A stretch of 32,314 nt of DNA, from NCBI GenBank assembly GCA_946637545.1, contig CAMPBI010000005.1, positions 1 to 32,314 on the forward strand, in the 5' to 3' direction. The position numbers and the translations under genes are program-made. The notes under the pieces were generated by a model. That model saw only the letters and a program-made list of their open reading frames with translations. It had not been told where the DNA came from and made no database searches. This document shows, one piece after another, positions 1 to 7,711 of the stretch. This DNA is from an uncultured Clostridia bacterium. Lineage in GTDB: Bacteria > Bacillota > Clostridia > Oscillospirales > Acutalibacteraceae. Position 1 is the stretch's first letter. Every line of letters starts with the position of its first letter.

Positions 1-308
1 CCAATTGTTTTGTTGAAGATGTATTATTGTCAACAGGGTAATGATAACTATTAAAGACGAGAAGGCTTGACTCGTTTAAGTTTGTTAATATTATAACATT
101 TAACAAATTATTAATCAATAGTACAAAAAACAAGTATTTGTATAATAATCGCATTCCATTTGCCTATTGAACCGAGCGCTTGCAGTATGTATTGCTAAAA
201 AAATTTATAAAGTTGTTTATTTTTTTTCTGTTTTATAGTATAATGAAAAATATTTTAATTAATTCTTCACTACCAGGCAAAAATAACCGCTATTGAACAT
301 TTATATTT
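1..308. other. AT-rich intergenic region with a small inverted repeat
   Basis: No convincing coding sequence is visible on either strand. The stretch is strongly AT-rich and contains an 8-bp inverted repeat (TTTGTTAA at 81-88, TTAACAAA at 100-107) that could be an operator or weak hairpin. A short imperfect stem (acgag/ctcgt near 58-75) may belong to the end of an upstream transcription unit outside the window. The likely promoter of the first operon lies at its right end and is listed separately. Nothing else is recognisable. Confidence 0.5.
213..244 (+). promoter_or_regulatory. Probable sigma-A promoter of the DUF2156-MATE-GNAT-phosphatase operon
   Basis: A perfect TATAAT lies at 239-244. 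The upstream hexamer is ambiguous: TTGTTT at 213-218 gives a long 20-bp spacer, while TTTATT at 216-221 gives 17 bp but matches poorly. The leader to the ATG at 309 would be about 60 nt. Confidence 0.45.
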
Positions 309-1199
309 ATGAGTAATACTAACGACGAATTGCAGACTCTCATCTTTAAGCCAATTAATTTATCGGACGGGGACAGAGTCGAAAACATACGAAAAAAATC
401 AAACAACACCCTTTACCTTTACACCTTTGCTTCGCTGTTTGCGTGGCAGGAGGACGAGCAATACGAAATTTGCTTTGGCGACAACGCCTTCCTTGTGAAA
501 AACGGCGCGGAAGGTGAACACGCATATTTGTTTCCCTGCGGAAGCGATGAGGGGAAGAAAAAGCTTCTTGATTCTCTTTTGAACAACGAAAAACCGGAGC
601 TTTATTCGTTGACAGACGAGGACAAAGCATTTCTTGAAGATGCGTATCCCGGATTATTTGTCTTTGAAGAACGCCGCGATGAATTTATTTATCTGTTTGA
701 CAAGGACGCGCAAATCGAACTGAAGGGCAAGGAGTACAAAAAACAGCGCCATCAGATTCACATAGGCAAAAACTCGGCAGAAAAATGGACCACCGAGCCC
801 ATAACAGCTGCGAATATTGACCGCGCATTAGCTCTGAATGCCAAGTGGGCTGAAAATAAGGGCAGCTATGTACTTGCAGACTTAACCGCTGCAAAGTGCG
901 CGCTTTACAATTTCGACAGCCTTTCAATGTGGGGGCTGCTGTTTCAGGCGGACGGCGAGGACGCGGCATATGTTACAGGCTCGTTCATAACACCCGAAAT
1001 ATTTGATTTGAGCTTTTGCAAGGTGCTTGGCGACAGGCGTGATTTCTTTGTACGCTGGAAGTTTTTTTCATCCTTGCCGCAGGAGGTCAGAATAATTGAC
1101 TCTGAAGAGGACCTCGGAATTGAAGGACTGCGAATCAACAAGCTTTCGCGTCACCCGTCAGAACTGATACGAATTTGGAAAGGCAGCATAAAACAATGA
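309..1199 (+). CDS. DUF2156 (phosphatidylglycerol lysyltransferase C-terminal-like) protein
   Basis: A 296-residue soluble protein that I assign to the DUF2156 family, which has the double GNAT-like fold of the C-terminal catalytic half of MprF-type aminoacyl-phosphatidylglycerol synthases. Family-like segments are the opening that ends in LYLYTFASLFAWQ, and the C-terminal motif DLGIEGLRINKLSRHP. It has no transmembrane segments, unlike full-length MprF, so any substrate would be met from the cytosol; the real substrate is unknown. The ATG at 309 lacks a clear Shine-Dalgarno sequence, but no better start is seen before the conserved region. Its stop overlaps the next start (ATGA), so it is translationally coupled to the MATE fusion and heads the four-gene operon. 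Family call good, function open. Confidence 0.75.
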   Translation: MSNTNDELQTLIFKPINLSDGDRVENIRKKSNNTLYLYTFASLFAWQEDEQYEICFGDNAFLVKNGAEGEHAYLFPCGSDEGKKKLLDSLLNNEKPELYSLTDEDKAFLEDAYPGLFVFEERRDEFIYLFDKDAQIELKGKEYKKQRHQIHIGKNSAEKWTTEPITAANIDRALALNAKWAENKGSYVLADLTAAKCALYNFDSLSMWGLLFQADGEDAAYVTGSFITPEIFDLSFCKVLGDRRDFFVRWKFFSSLPQEVRIIDSEEDLGIEGLRINKLSRHPSELIRIWKGSIKQ

Positions 1200-2932
1200 G
1201 CAAACTCACCGCACCAAAAAGCCATACCTTTACTGACCGTATGTTCCGTCGGTTTTTTCTGCCTACCTTGCTGTCAGCGCTTGGATGGGCTCTGGGCGAT
1301 GTTGCAGACGCCCTTTTTGTCGGTATGCGGCTTGGCAAGGTCGGACTTGCAACTATGTCGATTGTCGCCCCCGTTTATATGATTTATAACGTGCTTGATG
1401 TCGGCATTGCCGTGGGCGCGTCGGTAAAATACGCGCAGGCGCTTGGCAAGGGCGATGCAAAGACAGGTGTTAATTGTTTTTCACAGATGACAATTGTGTC
1501 CGTAATAACAAGCATTGCTGTCGGAATAATCGGACTTCTCGGTATGCCTTTTATTTTGCGATTTCTCGGTGCAGGCTCGCAGCACAGCGAGCTGTGGAAC
1601 TACACAAAAGAGTATTTGCAGATTATGTTTATCGGCGCACCGTTTACATTTTTATACTTTCTGCTTTACTACTGCGTTCGCTGCGACGACAACGAAAAGC
1701 TCGCAAGCGCAGGCTATACAATCGGCTTTCTTACAGATGTTGTGGCAAGCGCCGTATTTATTATGGGCTTCAAGCTTGATGTGCGCGGAGCAATTTATGC
1801 TACCGTGCTCGGAAAAGCAGTCGGCGTGCTGATTTTCCTTTTTCACTTTACAAGAAAATGGACAATCCTGCGCTTTCACTTTGTCAAGCTTGAATTAAAA
1901 ACAATCACCTCTGCACTTAAAACGGGAATGTCATCGTCGTTCGGTTATGTGGGGCAGTTTATTGCTCTGCTTGTTGTAAACAAGCTTTTGCTGCGCATCG
2001 GCGGTTCAAGCGGACTTGCGGTGTTCAATGTTGTGCAGGACGTTTCTTACGTAGCGCTTGCGATTTATACGGCACTCGGCGATACGGTGCAGCCTCTCAG
2101 CGCAACCTTTTACGCCGAGCACAACAAAACAGCTGTAAAACGAATTATGTCGCTCGGTATGCTGATAGGCATTATGAGCGGCGGTGTGATTTCAATGGTG
2201 TTCGCATATTTTGCGCCATTAGTCTGCCGGCTTTTCGGCTTGAGCGGCACTTCAATCATCACCGGCTCTTTCGCCGTGCAGATGTTCTGCCTGTCAGTCA
2301 TTCCCGCCGGAATCAATATTATCTGGAGCTCTTGCTTTCAGGCAATCAAAAAAGAACGGCTTGTATTTCTTATTAATCAGCTCCGCACCTTTGTATGCTT
2401 CCTCGGATTAGCACTTGTGCTTTCACATTTTGGGCTCAAATGGTTTTGGTTCACTTTTCTGTGTGCGGAAATTCTCACACTGATTATTTGGGTGCCTGTC
2501 GCAATTTCAAAAAAGCAGGACGAATCGTCAAAGGTGTTTACATATTTGCTTGATACAAATTCCTCGGATATTTCCGAGCTGCTTTTAAAGGCTGAAGAAT
2601 TCTGCGACAAAAACAATGCCAATATGAAACAGAGCTACTGCGTTTCGATGTGTGTTGAAGAGGTCTGTCAGGCAATTATTGAAAATGCTTTCAATCAAAA
2701 GGGCGACGAGTATATCCAGCTTACGCTCTGCTTTGAAAAAGACGGAACCGTAGTTATTCATATGCGTGACAACGCGGTAAAGTTCAATCCGTTTGCAATG
2801 AAAACGGGCAGCGATTATGACGACGACGAGCAGCTTGCTTCACTTGGTATTCAGATGGTTAAAACAAAATCAAAAAGCTTCTTTTATCGCAGATATTCCG
2901 GCTTTAACACACTTACTGTGGAGGTGGAATAG
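1196..2932 (+). CDS. MATE-family transporter fused to a C-terminal RsbW-like ATPase domain
   Basis: A 578-residue protein. Residues about 10-440 form a polytopic MATE-type multidrug/cation antiporter with family-like segments such as LGDVADALFVGMRLG near the N-terminus. Residues about 450-578 are an unusual soluble extension resembling the GHKL/HATPase_c domain of anti-sigma kinases. It has an N-box-like stretch (CVEEVCQAIIENAF), a DNAVKFNPF segment resembling the Asp-box, and a later LGIQMV motif. Typical MATE proteins are about 450 residues and end before this. The ORF track begins at a TTG (1175), but ATG 1196 is preferred because it overlaps the upstream stop as ATGA. The phosphatase two genes downstream carries the same kind of ATPase domain, so the transporter may be tied to a phosphorylation switch (inference). 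Some ATP-binding residues look divergent, so ATP binding is uncertain. Confidence 0.8.
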   Translation: MSKLTAPKSHTFTDRMFRRFFLPTLLSALGWALGDVADALFVGMRLGKVGLATMSIVAPVYMIYNVLDVGIAVGASVKYAQALGKGDAKTGVNCFSQMTIVSVITSIAVGIIGLLGMPFILRFLGAGSQHSELWNYTKEYLQIMFIGAPFTFLYFLLYYCVRCDDNEKLASAGYTIGFLTDVVASAVFIMGFKLDVRGAIYATVLGKAVGVLIFLFHFTRKWTILRFHFVKLELKTITSALKTGMSSSFGYVGQFIALLVVNKLLLRIGGSSGLAVFNVVQDVSYVALAIYTALGDTVQPLSATFYAEHNKTAVKRIMSLGMLIGIMSGGVISMVFAYFAPLVCRLFGLSGTSIITGSFAVQMFCLSVIPAGINIIWSSCFQAIKKERLVFLINQLRTFVCFLGLALVLSHFGLKWFWFTFLCAEILTLIIWVPVAISKKQDESSKVFTYLLDTNSSDISELLLKAEEFCDKNNANMKQSYCVSMCVEEVCQAIIENAFNQKGDEYIQLTLCFEKDGTVVIHMRDNAVKFNPFAMKTGSDYDDDEQLASLGIQMVKTKSKSFFYRRYSGFNTLTVEVE

Positions 2933-2935
2933 CCT

Positions 2936-3763
2936 ATGAAAGAATCAATCCGCATTGCAGAAAAAAAGGACATTCCCGCGCTTTGTGAAATCTGGAAAGA
3001 ATCCTTCTCTGACAGTGACGAGTATATCCGGTATTTTTACAGCGAAAACTTTGAGCGCATCAAGGTGCTTGTTTACGATGTCGACTCCAAACCTGTGAGT
3101 GCTGTAAATATAATTGACGCTGAATTCGTAAACAAAAATGAAAGCCGCAAGGCAAAATATCTGTACGCAGGCGGCACTCTTTTGGCTCACCGTAAAAAAG
3201 GATATTTTAACGCACTTCTAAAATTTATTGTCGAAACTGAAACAATGCACGGTTGGGGACTGTTTTTAAAGCCGGCTTCACAAAAGCTTACTGAATACTT
3301 TGTACAATTAGGGTTTGAAATTGATTCATACTTTCGCTTTCTGACGGTATCTCCGGGTAGCTTTCAGCCGATTTCAGCGTTGGATATTTCTTACAGCGAC
3401 TACAATCGTATGAGAAACAAGGCTTATTCAAACCTCCCGTTTGTACGTTGGGACGACGCACATCTTTGCTGGTGCGTTAAAGAAAATGAGTATTATTCCG
3501 GCAGAACACTAAAGATTACAATTGACCAAAAGGATTATTTCCTTATGGGCTATCCCGAAGATAAAACGCTGATAATTAATGAAACAAATCTTTCACCCGA
3601 CCAAATCAGGCAGGCAAGCCGCGCCTTGTGTGATTTGTTCGGCACTGAACAGATAAAAGCGTATATGCCCGATTTTTCCTGTAAAGAGGGAGAGCGCATT
3701 TTATCGTCGGTAGTTTATAATTTGCCTATTCGCAATACTTACACAAATCTTATTTTGATTTAA
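2936..3763 (+). CDS. GNAT-family N-acetyltransferase
   Basis: A 275-residue cytosolic protein whose first ~150 residues form a GNAT acetyltransferase domain. The opening IRIAEKKDIPALCEIWKESF is typical, and the acetyl-CoA pyrophosphate loop can be read as GTLLAHRKKGYFNALL. The remaining ~120 residues are a less conserved second half, as in two-domain GNAT proteins that modify antibiotics, peptides or small amines. The start ATG follows GGAGG with suitable spacing, and only three bases separate it from the MATE fusion gene, so it is co-transcribed. The substrate cannot be read from the sequence. Given its operon with a transporter and a DUF2156 protein, a role in modifying an exported or membrane-associated molecule is possible but unproven. 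Confidence 0.8.
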   Translation: MKESIRIAEKKDIPALCEIWKESFSDSDEYIRYFYSENFERIKVLVYDVDSKPVSAVNIIDAEFVNKNESRKAKYLYAGGTLLAHRKKGYFNALLKFIVETETMHGWGLFLKPASQKLTEYFVQLGFEIDSYFRFLTVSPGSFQPISALDISYSDYNRMRNKAYSNLPFVRWDDAHLCWCVKENEYYSGRTLKITIDQKDYFLMGYPEDKTLIINETNLSPDQIRQASRALCDLFGTEQIKAYMPDFSCKEGERILSSVVYNLPIRNTYTNLILI

Positions 3764-3779
3764 AGGAGCGTTATCTGTA

Positions 3780-5876
3780 ATGAAAAAAAGCAAAAATAGA
3801 AAGAATATATCGCTGCGAAAAAAAGCAATATCACTTGTTTTGTTTGCTGCCACGTTGTTATCTCTCATCACCGTTTCGGTCAGCGGAATTTTTTACAGCT
3901 TTAATATGTTTGACCATTACAAGCTGCTTGCCGAACAGCTTGCAGACACCGCCGCTTCGATGATGAGCGCCGAGGATATTACACGGTACTATAACGAGGT
4001 CAAACAAATCGGTCCTTATGATGACGATAAATATAATAACGACGAGTCCTACCGCGAGGCATACGACAAAAAGGTCAACGCCCTGAAGGATGAAGAATAT
4101 CAGCAAATGCTTGACACTCTTTTTACCTTTGAGGACCAGTCGAAAAACAGAAACGACATTAAGTATATTTACGTTCAGGTGCTTGAGGGCGACCATGTTA
4201 CATATATTTTTGACGCGGACCATACGGAGGACCAGTATCAGCTCGGAACAGTGCGTCCGGTATCGGCGGAGGTTATTGATGAGGACGGGCTTGAAAACGG
4301 CGTTCCTGCGTTTACATCAAATGACCCTGACGACGGTTGGCTTTGCTCGTGTATGAGACCTGTCAGAGACGCTGACGGCAAACCGGTTGCCCTTGTCGGC
4401 GTTGATATTTCGATGAGCAGGGTTGTAAAGCTCGGTGTTGTATATTTGATTACACTTATTGCAATCGTTCTTTTCATTACAGCTCTGTTAATCTGGATTC
4501 TCATCAGAGGCGTTGAAAAATCTTTGGTAAAGCCAATCAATAAGCTTTCAAAAGCAGCAAGAAGCTTTGTTGAGGACAAGGGCGAGGAACTGAACAAGGA
4601 ATCAACTATTTCAAAACTCAATATTCACACAGGCGACGAGGTTGAAACCCTGTGGGAATCCATTCGGCATATGGAGCAGGAAATTAACGCATACATAACG
4701 CATTTAACTGCTGTTACCGCCGAAAAAGAAAGAATCGGTGCAGAGCTTGAGCTGGCAACAAGAATTCAGGCGGATATGCTTCCAAATATTTATCCCGCTT
4801 TTCCGGAGAGAGACGACCTTGACATCTATGCAAGTATGACGCCTGCAAAAGAGGTCGGCGGCGACTTCTACGACTTTTTCCTTGTTGACGATTCACATCT
4901 TGCAATGGTTATGGCAGACGTTTCGGGCAAGGGTGTTCCGGCAGCGCTCTTTATGATGATGAGCAAGATTCTTATTCAAAACACAGTAATGAACGGCAAA
5001 TCTCCTGCCGATGCGTTAATGACGGTAAATAATCAGATTTGTGCAAACAACCGCGAGGAGATGTTTGTAACAGTATGGCTGGGTATTGTGGACCTCAAGA
5101 GCGGACTGCTGACTGCGGCAAACGCAGGCCATGAAAAGCCGATAGTAAAATCACCTGACGGCGAATTTGAATTTTTCAGCGACAAGCACGGCTTTGTTAT
5201 CGGCGGTATGGATGGACTGAAATACCATAACTACGAAATTCAGATGAGCAAAGGCTCAAAACTGTTCTTGTATACAGACGGTGTTGCTGAAGCAACAAAC
5301 GAGTCAAAAGAGCTTTTCGGAATTGAAAGAACGCTTGATGCACTAAATAGCTGCAAGGACGCTTCGCCAAAAACTATTCTTGATGCAGTAAAACAATCCG
5401 TTGACGCATTTGTCGGTACAGCGCCGCAGTTCGACGACCTCACAATGCTTTGCTTTGAGTTTAAAGGCAAAGAAAAAAATTTGACCGTTGACGCAACACT
5501 CGACAATGTGGCGACTGTAATTGACTTTGTTGAAAACGAGTCGCACAAACTGCCGTTTTCAAAAAGAAGCGTTAATCAGCTCAATATAGCTGTTGACGAA
5601 ATCATCAGCAATGTTGCAAGATACGCCTATGGCGAAGGCACAGGACAGGTGAGCGTTAGTATTGACAGCGACAGCGAAGGCATCACGTTAACAGTGACCG
5701 ACGGCGGAACACCGTACAATCCGCTTGAAAAAGATGACCCCGACATCTCTCTTTCAGCTGATGAAAGAGGAGTCGGCGGCTACGGAATATTCATTGTCAA
5801 GAACACAATGGACAAGGTCGATTACGACTATAAAGACGGCAAAAACATCCTTACTATTCGCAAAAATTACGATTAA
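3780..5876 (+). CDS. Membrane sensor with HAMP, SpoIIE/RsbU-type PP2C phosphatase and RsbW-like ATPase domains
   Basis: A 698-residue signalling protein. A transmembrane helix (about 17-39), an extracytoplasmic sensor region of Cache-like size (about 40-218) and a second helix (about 219-243) lead to a HAMP linker (about 244-310). The PP2C phosphatase follows (about 321-550), with ATRIQADMLP, the metal-binding VGGDFYDFF, ADVSGKGVPAA and a FDDLTML motif. A HATPase_c domain closes the protein (about 565-698), with VDEIISNVARYAY as N-box, DGGTPYNP and GGYGIFIV. In RsbU/SpoIIE systems such phosphatases dephosphorylate STAS antagonists that sequester anti-sigma kinases. Here phosphatase and kinase-like domains are in one chain, an arrangement known in bacterial partner-switch proteins. 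A Shine-Dalgarno AAAGGAG precedes the ATG 16 bp after the GNAT gene. Ligand and target are unknown. Confidence 0.9.
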   Translation: MKKSKNRKNISLRKKAISLVLFAATLLSLITVSVSGIFYSFNMFDHYKLLAEQLADTAASMMSAEDITRYYNEVKQIGPYDDDKYNNDESYREAYDKKVNALKDEEYQQMLDTLFTFEDQSKNRNDIKYIYVQVLEGDHVTYIFDADHTEDQYQLGTVRPVSAEVIDEDGLENGVPAFTSNDPDDGWLCSCMRPVRDADGKPVALVGVDISMSRVVKLGVVYLITLIAIVLFITALLIWILIRGVEKSLVKPINKLSKAARSFVEDKGEELNKESTISKLNIHTGDEVETLWESIRHMEQEINAYITHLTAVTAEKERIGAELELATRIQADMLPNIYPAFPERDDLDIYASMTPAKEVGGDFYDFFLVDDSHLAMVMADVSGKGVPAALFMMMSKILIQNTVMNGKSPADALMTVNNQICANNREEMFVTVWLGIVDLKSGLLTAANAGHEKPIVKSPDGEFEFFSDKHGFVIGGMDGLKYHNYEIQMSKGSKLFLYTDGVAEATNESKELFGIERTLDALNSCKDASPKTILDAVKQSVDAFVGTAPQFDDLTMLCFEFKGKEKNLTVDATLDNVATVIDFVENESHKLPFSKRSVNQLNIAVDEIISNVARYAYGEGTGQVSVSIDSDSEGITLTVTDGGTPYNPLEKDDPDISLSADERGVGGYGIFIVKNTMDKVDYDYKDGKNILTIRKNYD

Positions 5877-5914
5877 AAAACGCCTCGGTTCATACCTGAA
5901 CCGAGGCGTTAAAA
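5875..5914 (-). terminator. Rho-independent terminator, best oriented for the minus strand
   Basis: A 13-bp perfect stem (5879-5891 with 5898-5910) and a 6-nt loop. The run of A bases at 5875-5880 gives a good T tract only on the minus strand, while the plus-strand side reads TTAAAATTATT. It therefore fits the decayed minus-strand gene beside it better than the plus-strand operon, although it may also end that operon weakly. Confidence 0.75.
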
Positions 5915-5917
5915 TTA

Positions 5918-6097
5918 TTATTTGCTGTTTATGATTGCCTCTACTTTATCTCTGTTCATATAAAGCGTACAGCCGCCGATGTGGTCGTCCCTTAGCAAGC
6001 CTTCAGTCTGAAGCGCCTCAAGCAGCGGCGACTTCAGCGCTTCACGCAGCGAGGTGTCCTTTGCATTTATATCGGAGTACGGTGAAGGGGGAAATAT
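5918..6097 (-). pseudogene. C-terminal remnant of a minus-strand gene, probably radical SAM
   Basis: Too short for the ORF track. Reading the minus strand from 6097 to the TAA at 5918-5920 gives about 59 open codons, with an in-frame stop at 6098-6100 and no suitable start. The product contains DTSLREALKSPLLEALQTEG followed by IGGCTLYMNRDKVEAI and ends NSK. This resembles the extreme C-terminus of SPASM-type radical SAM proteins, where an EAL.SPLL region precedes a G/PC.L..N.. motif. The minus-strand terminator sits directly after the stop, as expected for a once-real gene. Upstream of the break the DNA becomes AT-rich and noncoding, so most of the gene appears deleted. That it is coding-derived seems likely; the radical SAM label is tentative. 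Confidence 0.55.
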
Positions 6098-6186
6098 TTA
6101 TAAATTATTTATTAATTGTTATTTATTTTGCTGTTAATTTCTGCGTTAATAATGTATATTGAAACTGAACAAAAGGGGCGGTTTAT

Positions 6187-7602
6187 ATGAAGTTAAAATT
6201 CAAAATCTTTATTTCGGCAATATGTATTTTTGCAGCTGTCATTCTTTTAAACGTTGTTTGCACTCTCGTTTATCGTCCTATTGGACCTGCTGTCACGATT
6301 GACGCGTATCTCAAGGGCGGCACTATTGAAAAGCGACTTGAAAGGCATTACCGCGACGATTTTACACTGGTCGATGTTAAAACAAACAGCGATGACATAT
6401 TCAGCGGCTATGAATTATTTGGATATAACTACAAGTTTAAAAGTGAAAAATGCGGCGATAAAATAATCTATGTCGAAACTGATTATGACCTGAATTCAAA
6501 CAGTATTTACGACAACTATCTCGAAGTCAGATACCGTGACAAAGCTGAAAAGCTCATTAAAAAAAGCCTTGATGAGTATTTCGGCAAGGGTAAATACTAT
6601 TGGAATACCCTTGATTGGATCTTATCTAAAGATTCAGACCGCGATTATTTTAACACGATGGATGTTGATAATCCCGATATTTATTATTATATAGGGCAAA
6701 GATTTTTTAGACTCGAAATTATTGTTTCTTCGGATTTTAACGCTAAAGGCGAGCAGAAAATCGGGGATGAAATTTTAAAAAATCTGACCTCAACATTTGA
6801 TACAAAAACTGCAGGCTTTAACATTTTAATCCTCTTTGACAGGGAGGACAATATGATAATTCCCTCGCAGGATGTCCGGGATTCAGACGCTTTCAATGAT
6901 TATTATAACCTGAATTACTGGGAGAAAAGACTTGATATTGACAGCGAGCATATCTCGGGGAATAATTATGCTCCTCCTCAGTATACCTGGAAAACAAATG
7001 AAAAGGAAAATTATGAACACAAAACAAAAAATGAGTTTTTGAACGGAGCAAAGCCCAAGGCAGTAATAAACGGCTTTGAGTTTGCCATTGACGGTTCGGT
7101 GACCCTTGACAAGCTTTTAAAGCAGACGGGTTATGTTCACTATAACAATGTAGTCGAGGCAAAAAATTATGACCCCGGGGATGTTACCGAAGCAGAACTC
7201 GGTGTAAAGAGTTTCTTCCCGACAGTAAAAGTCGGTGTCGTTAATAAAACAGGCGGCAACACCGAGGTGAAAAACGGCAGTGTTTATTCAGTTTCCGTCG
7301 GCAATACCTTTACGGTTGACGCCGTAACATACAGAGATTGCTCCGTGTGCGGTCTTAAGGTGGGCGACGAGCTGACCGAGGAAAAGCTCGTCAAAATGTT
7401 CGGTCCGTTCGAGGAAAAGGAAATCCTCAAATCAGGCGATATTGCCTACGGTTTTGTGGACGGCACCGTGTCGGGCTACGCTTTGGCAAACAGCTATTCA
7501 AAAAGATTTCGGGTAATCCTGCAAAACGGCGCAGTCAGATTTTTGTACTGCTCTTACTATGAAACCGACAATGATTATAAGTACTATTCGTTCAGCAAAT
7601 AA
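6187..7602 (+). CDS. Hypothetical membrane-anchored extracytoplasmic protein
   Basis: I do not recognise this 471-residue protein. Residues about 5-30 form one hydrophobic segment with no lipobox, so it is probably a signal anchor with the rest outside the cell. The body is rich in Tyr, Asp, Asn and Lys. The last third contains a segment GLKVGDELTEEKLVKMFGPF that looks like the repeat unit of small BLIP/SmpA-like beta domains (weak inference), flanked by the Cys pair CSVC. Translation starts at ATG 6187 after GGGGCGG. A possible -10 (TATATT, 6155-6160) lies upstream without a good -35. It appears monocistronic, between the gene remnant and the fucosidase. Function unknown. Confidence 0.6.
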   Translation: MKLKFKIFISAICIFAAVILLNVVCTLVYRPIGPAVTIDAYLKGGTIEKRLERHYRDDFTLVDVKTNSDDIFSGYELFGYNYKFKSEKCGDKIIYVETDYDLNSNSIYDNYLEVRYRDKAEKLIKKSLDEYFGKGKYYWNTLDWILSKDSDRDYFNTMDVDNPDIYYYIGQRFFRLEIIVSSDFNAKGEQKIGDEILKNLTSTFDTKTAGFNILILFDREDNMIIPSQDVRDSDAFNDYYNLNYWEKRLDIDSEHISGNNYAPPQYTWKTNEKENYEHKTKNEFLNGAKPKAVINGFEFAIDGSVTLDKLLKQTGYVHYNNVVEAKNYDPGDVTEAELGVKSFFPTVKVGVVNKTGGNTEVKNGSVYSVSVGNTFTVDAVTYRDCSVCGLKVGDELTEEKLVKMFGPFEEKEILKSGDIAYGFVDGTVSGYALANSYSKRFRVILQNGAVRFLYCSYYETDNDYKYYSFSK

Positions 7603-7650
7603 TAATCAAAATTTTAACGGCGAATAAACAAATTTTAAACTTTTTAATAT

Positions 7651-7693
7651 ACTGCTGTTTTTTCTTGTGTTGAGCTGCGTCAGCAGTTATAAT
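7651..7693 (+). promoter_or_regulatory. Sigma-A promoter with inverted repeat upstream of the fucosidase
   Basis: TTGTGT (7665-7670), a 17-bp spacer and a perfect TATAAT (7688-7693). An inverted repeat, ACTGCTG (7651-7657) and CAGCAGT (7681-7687), flanks the -35 and abuts the -10, as a repressor operator might. Transcription would start near 7700, giving a very short leader that still holds GGAGG. Confidence 0.55.
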
Positions 7694-7711
7694 GATTGCG
7701 GAGGTGTTCCT

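Noticed and set aside
7667-7711. TTG start of the fucosidase given by the ORF track
   Set aside because: The TTG is part of the likely -35 element; ATG 7712 has a strong GGAGG and fits the family N-terminus.
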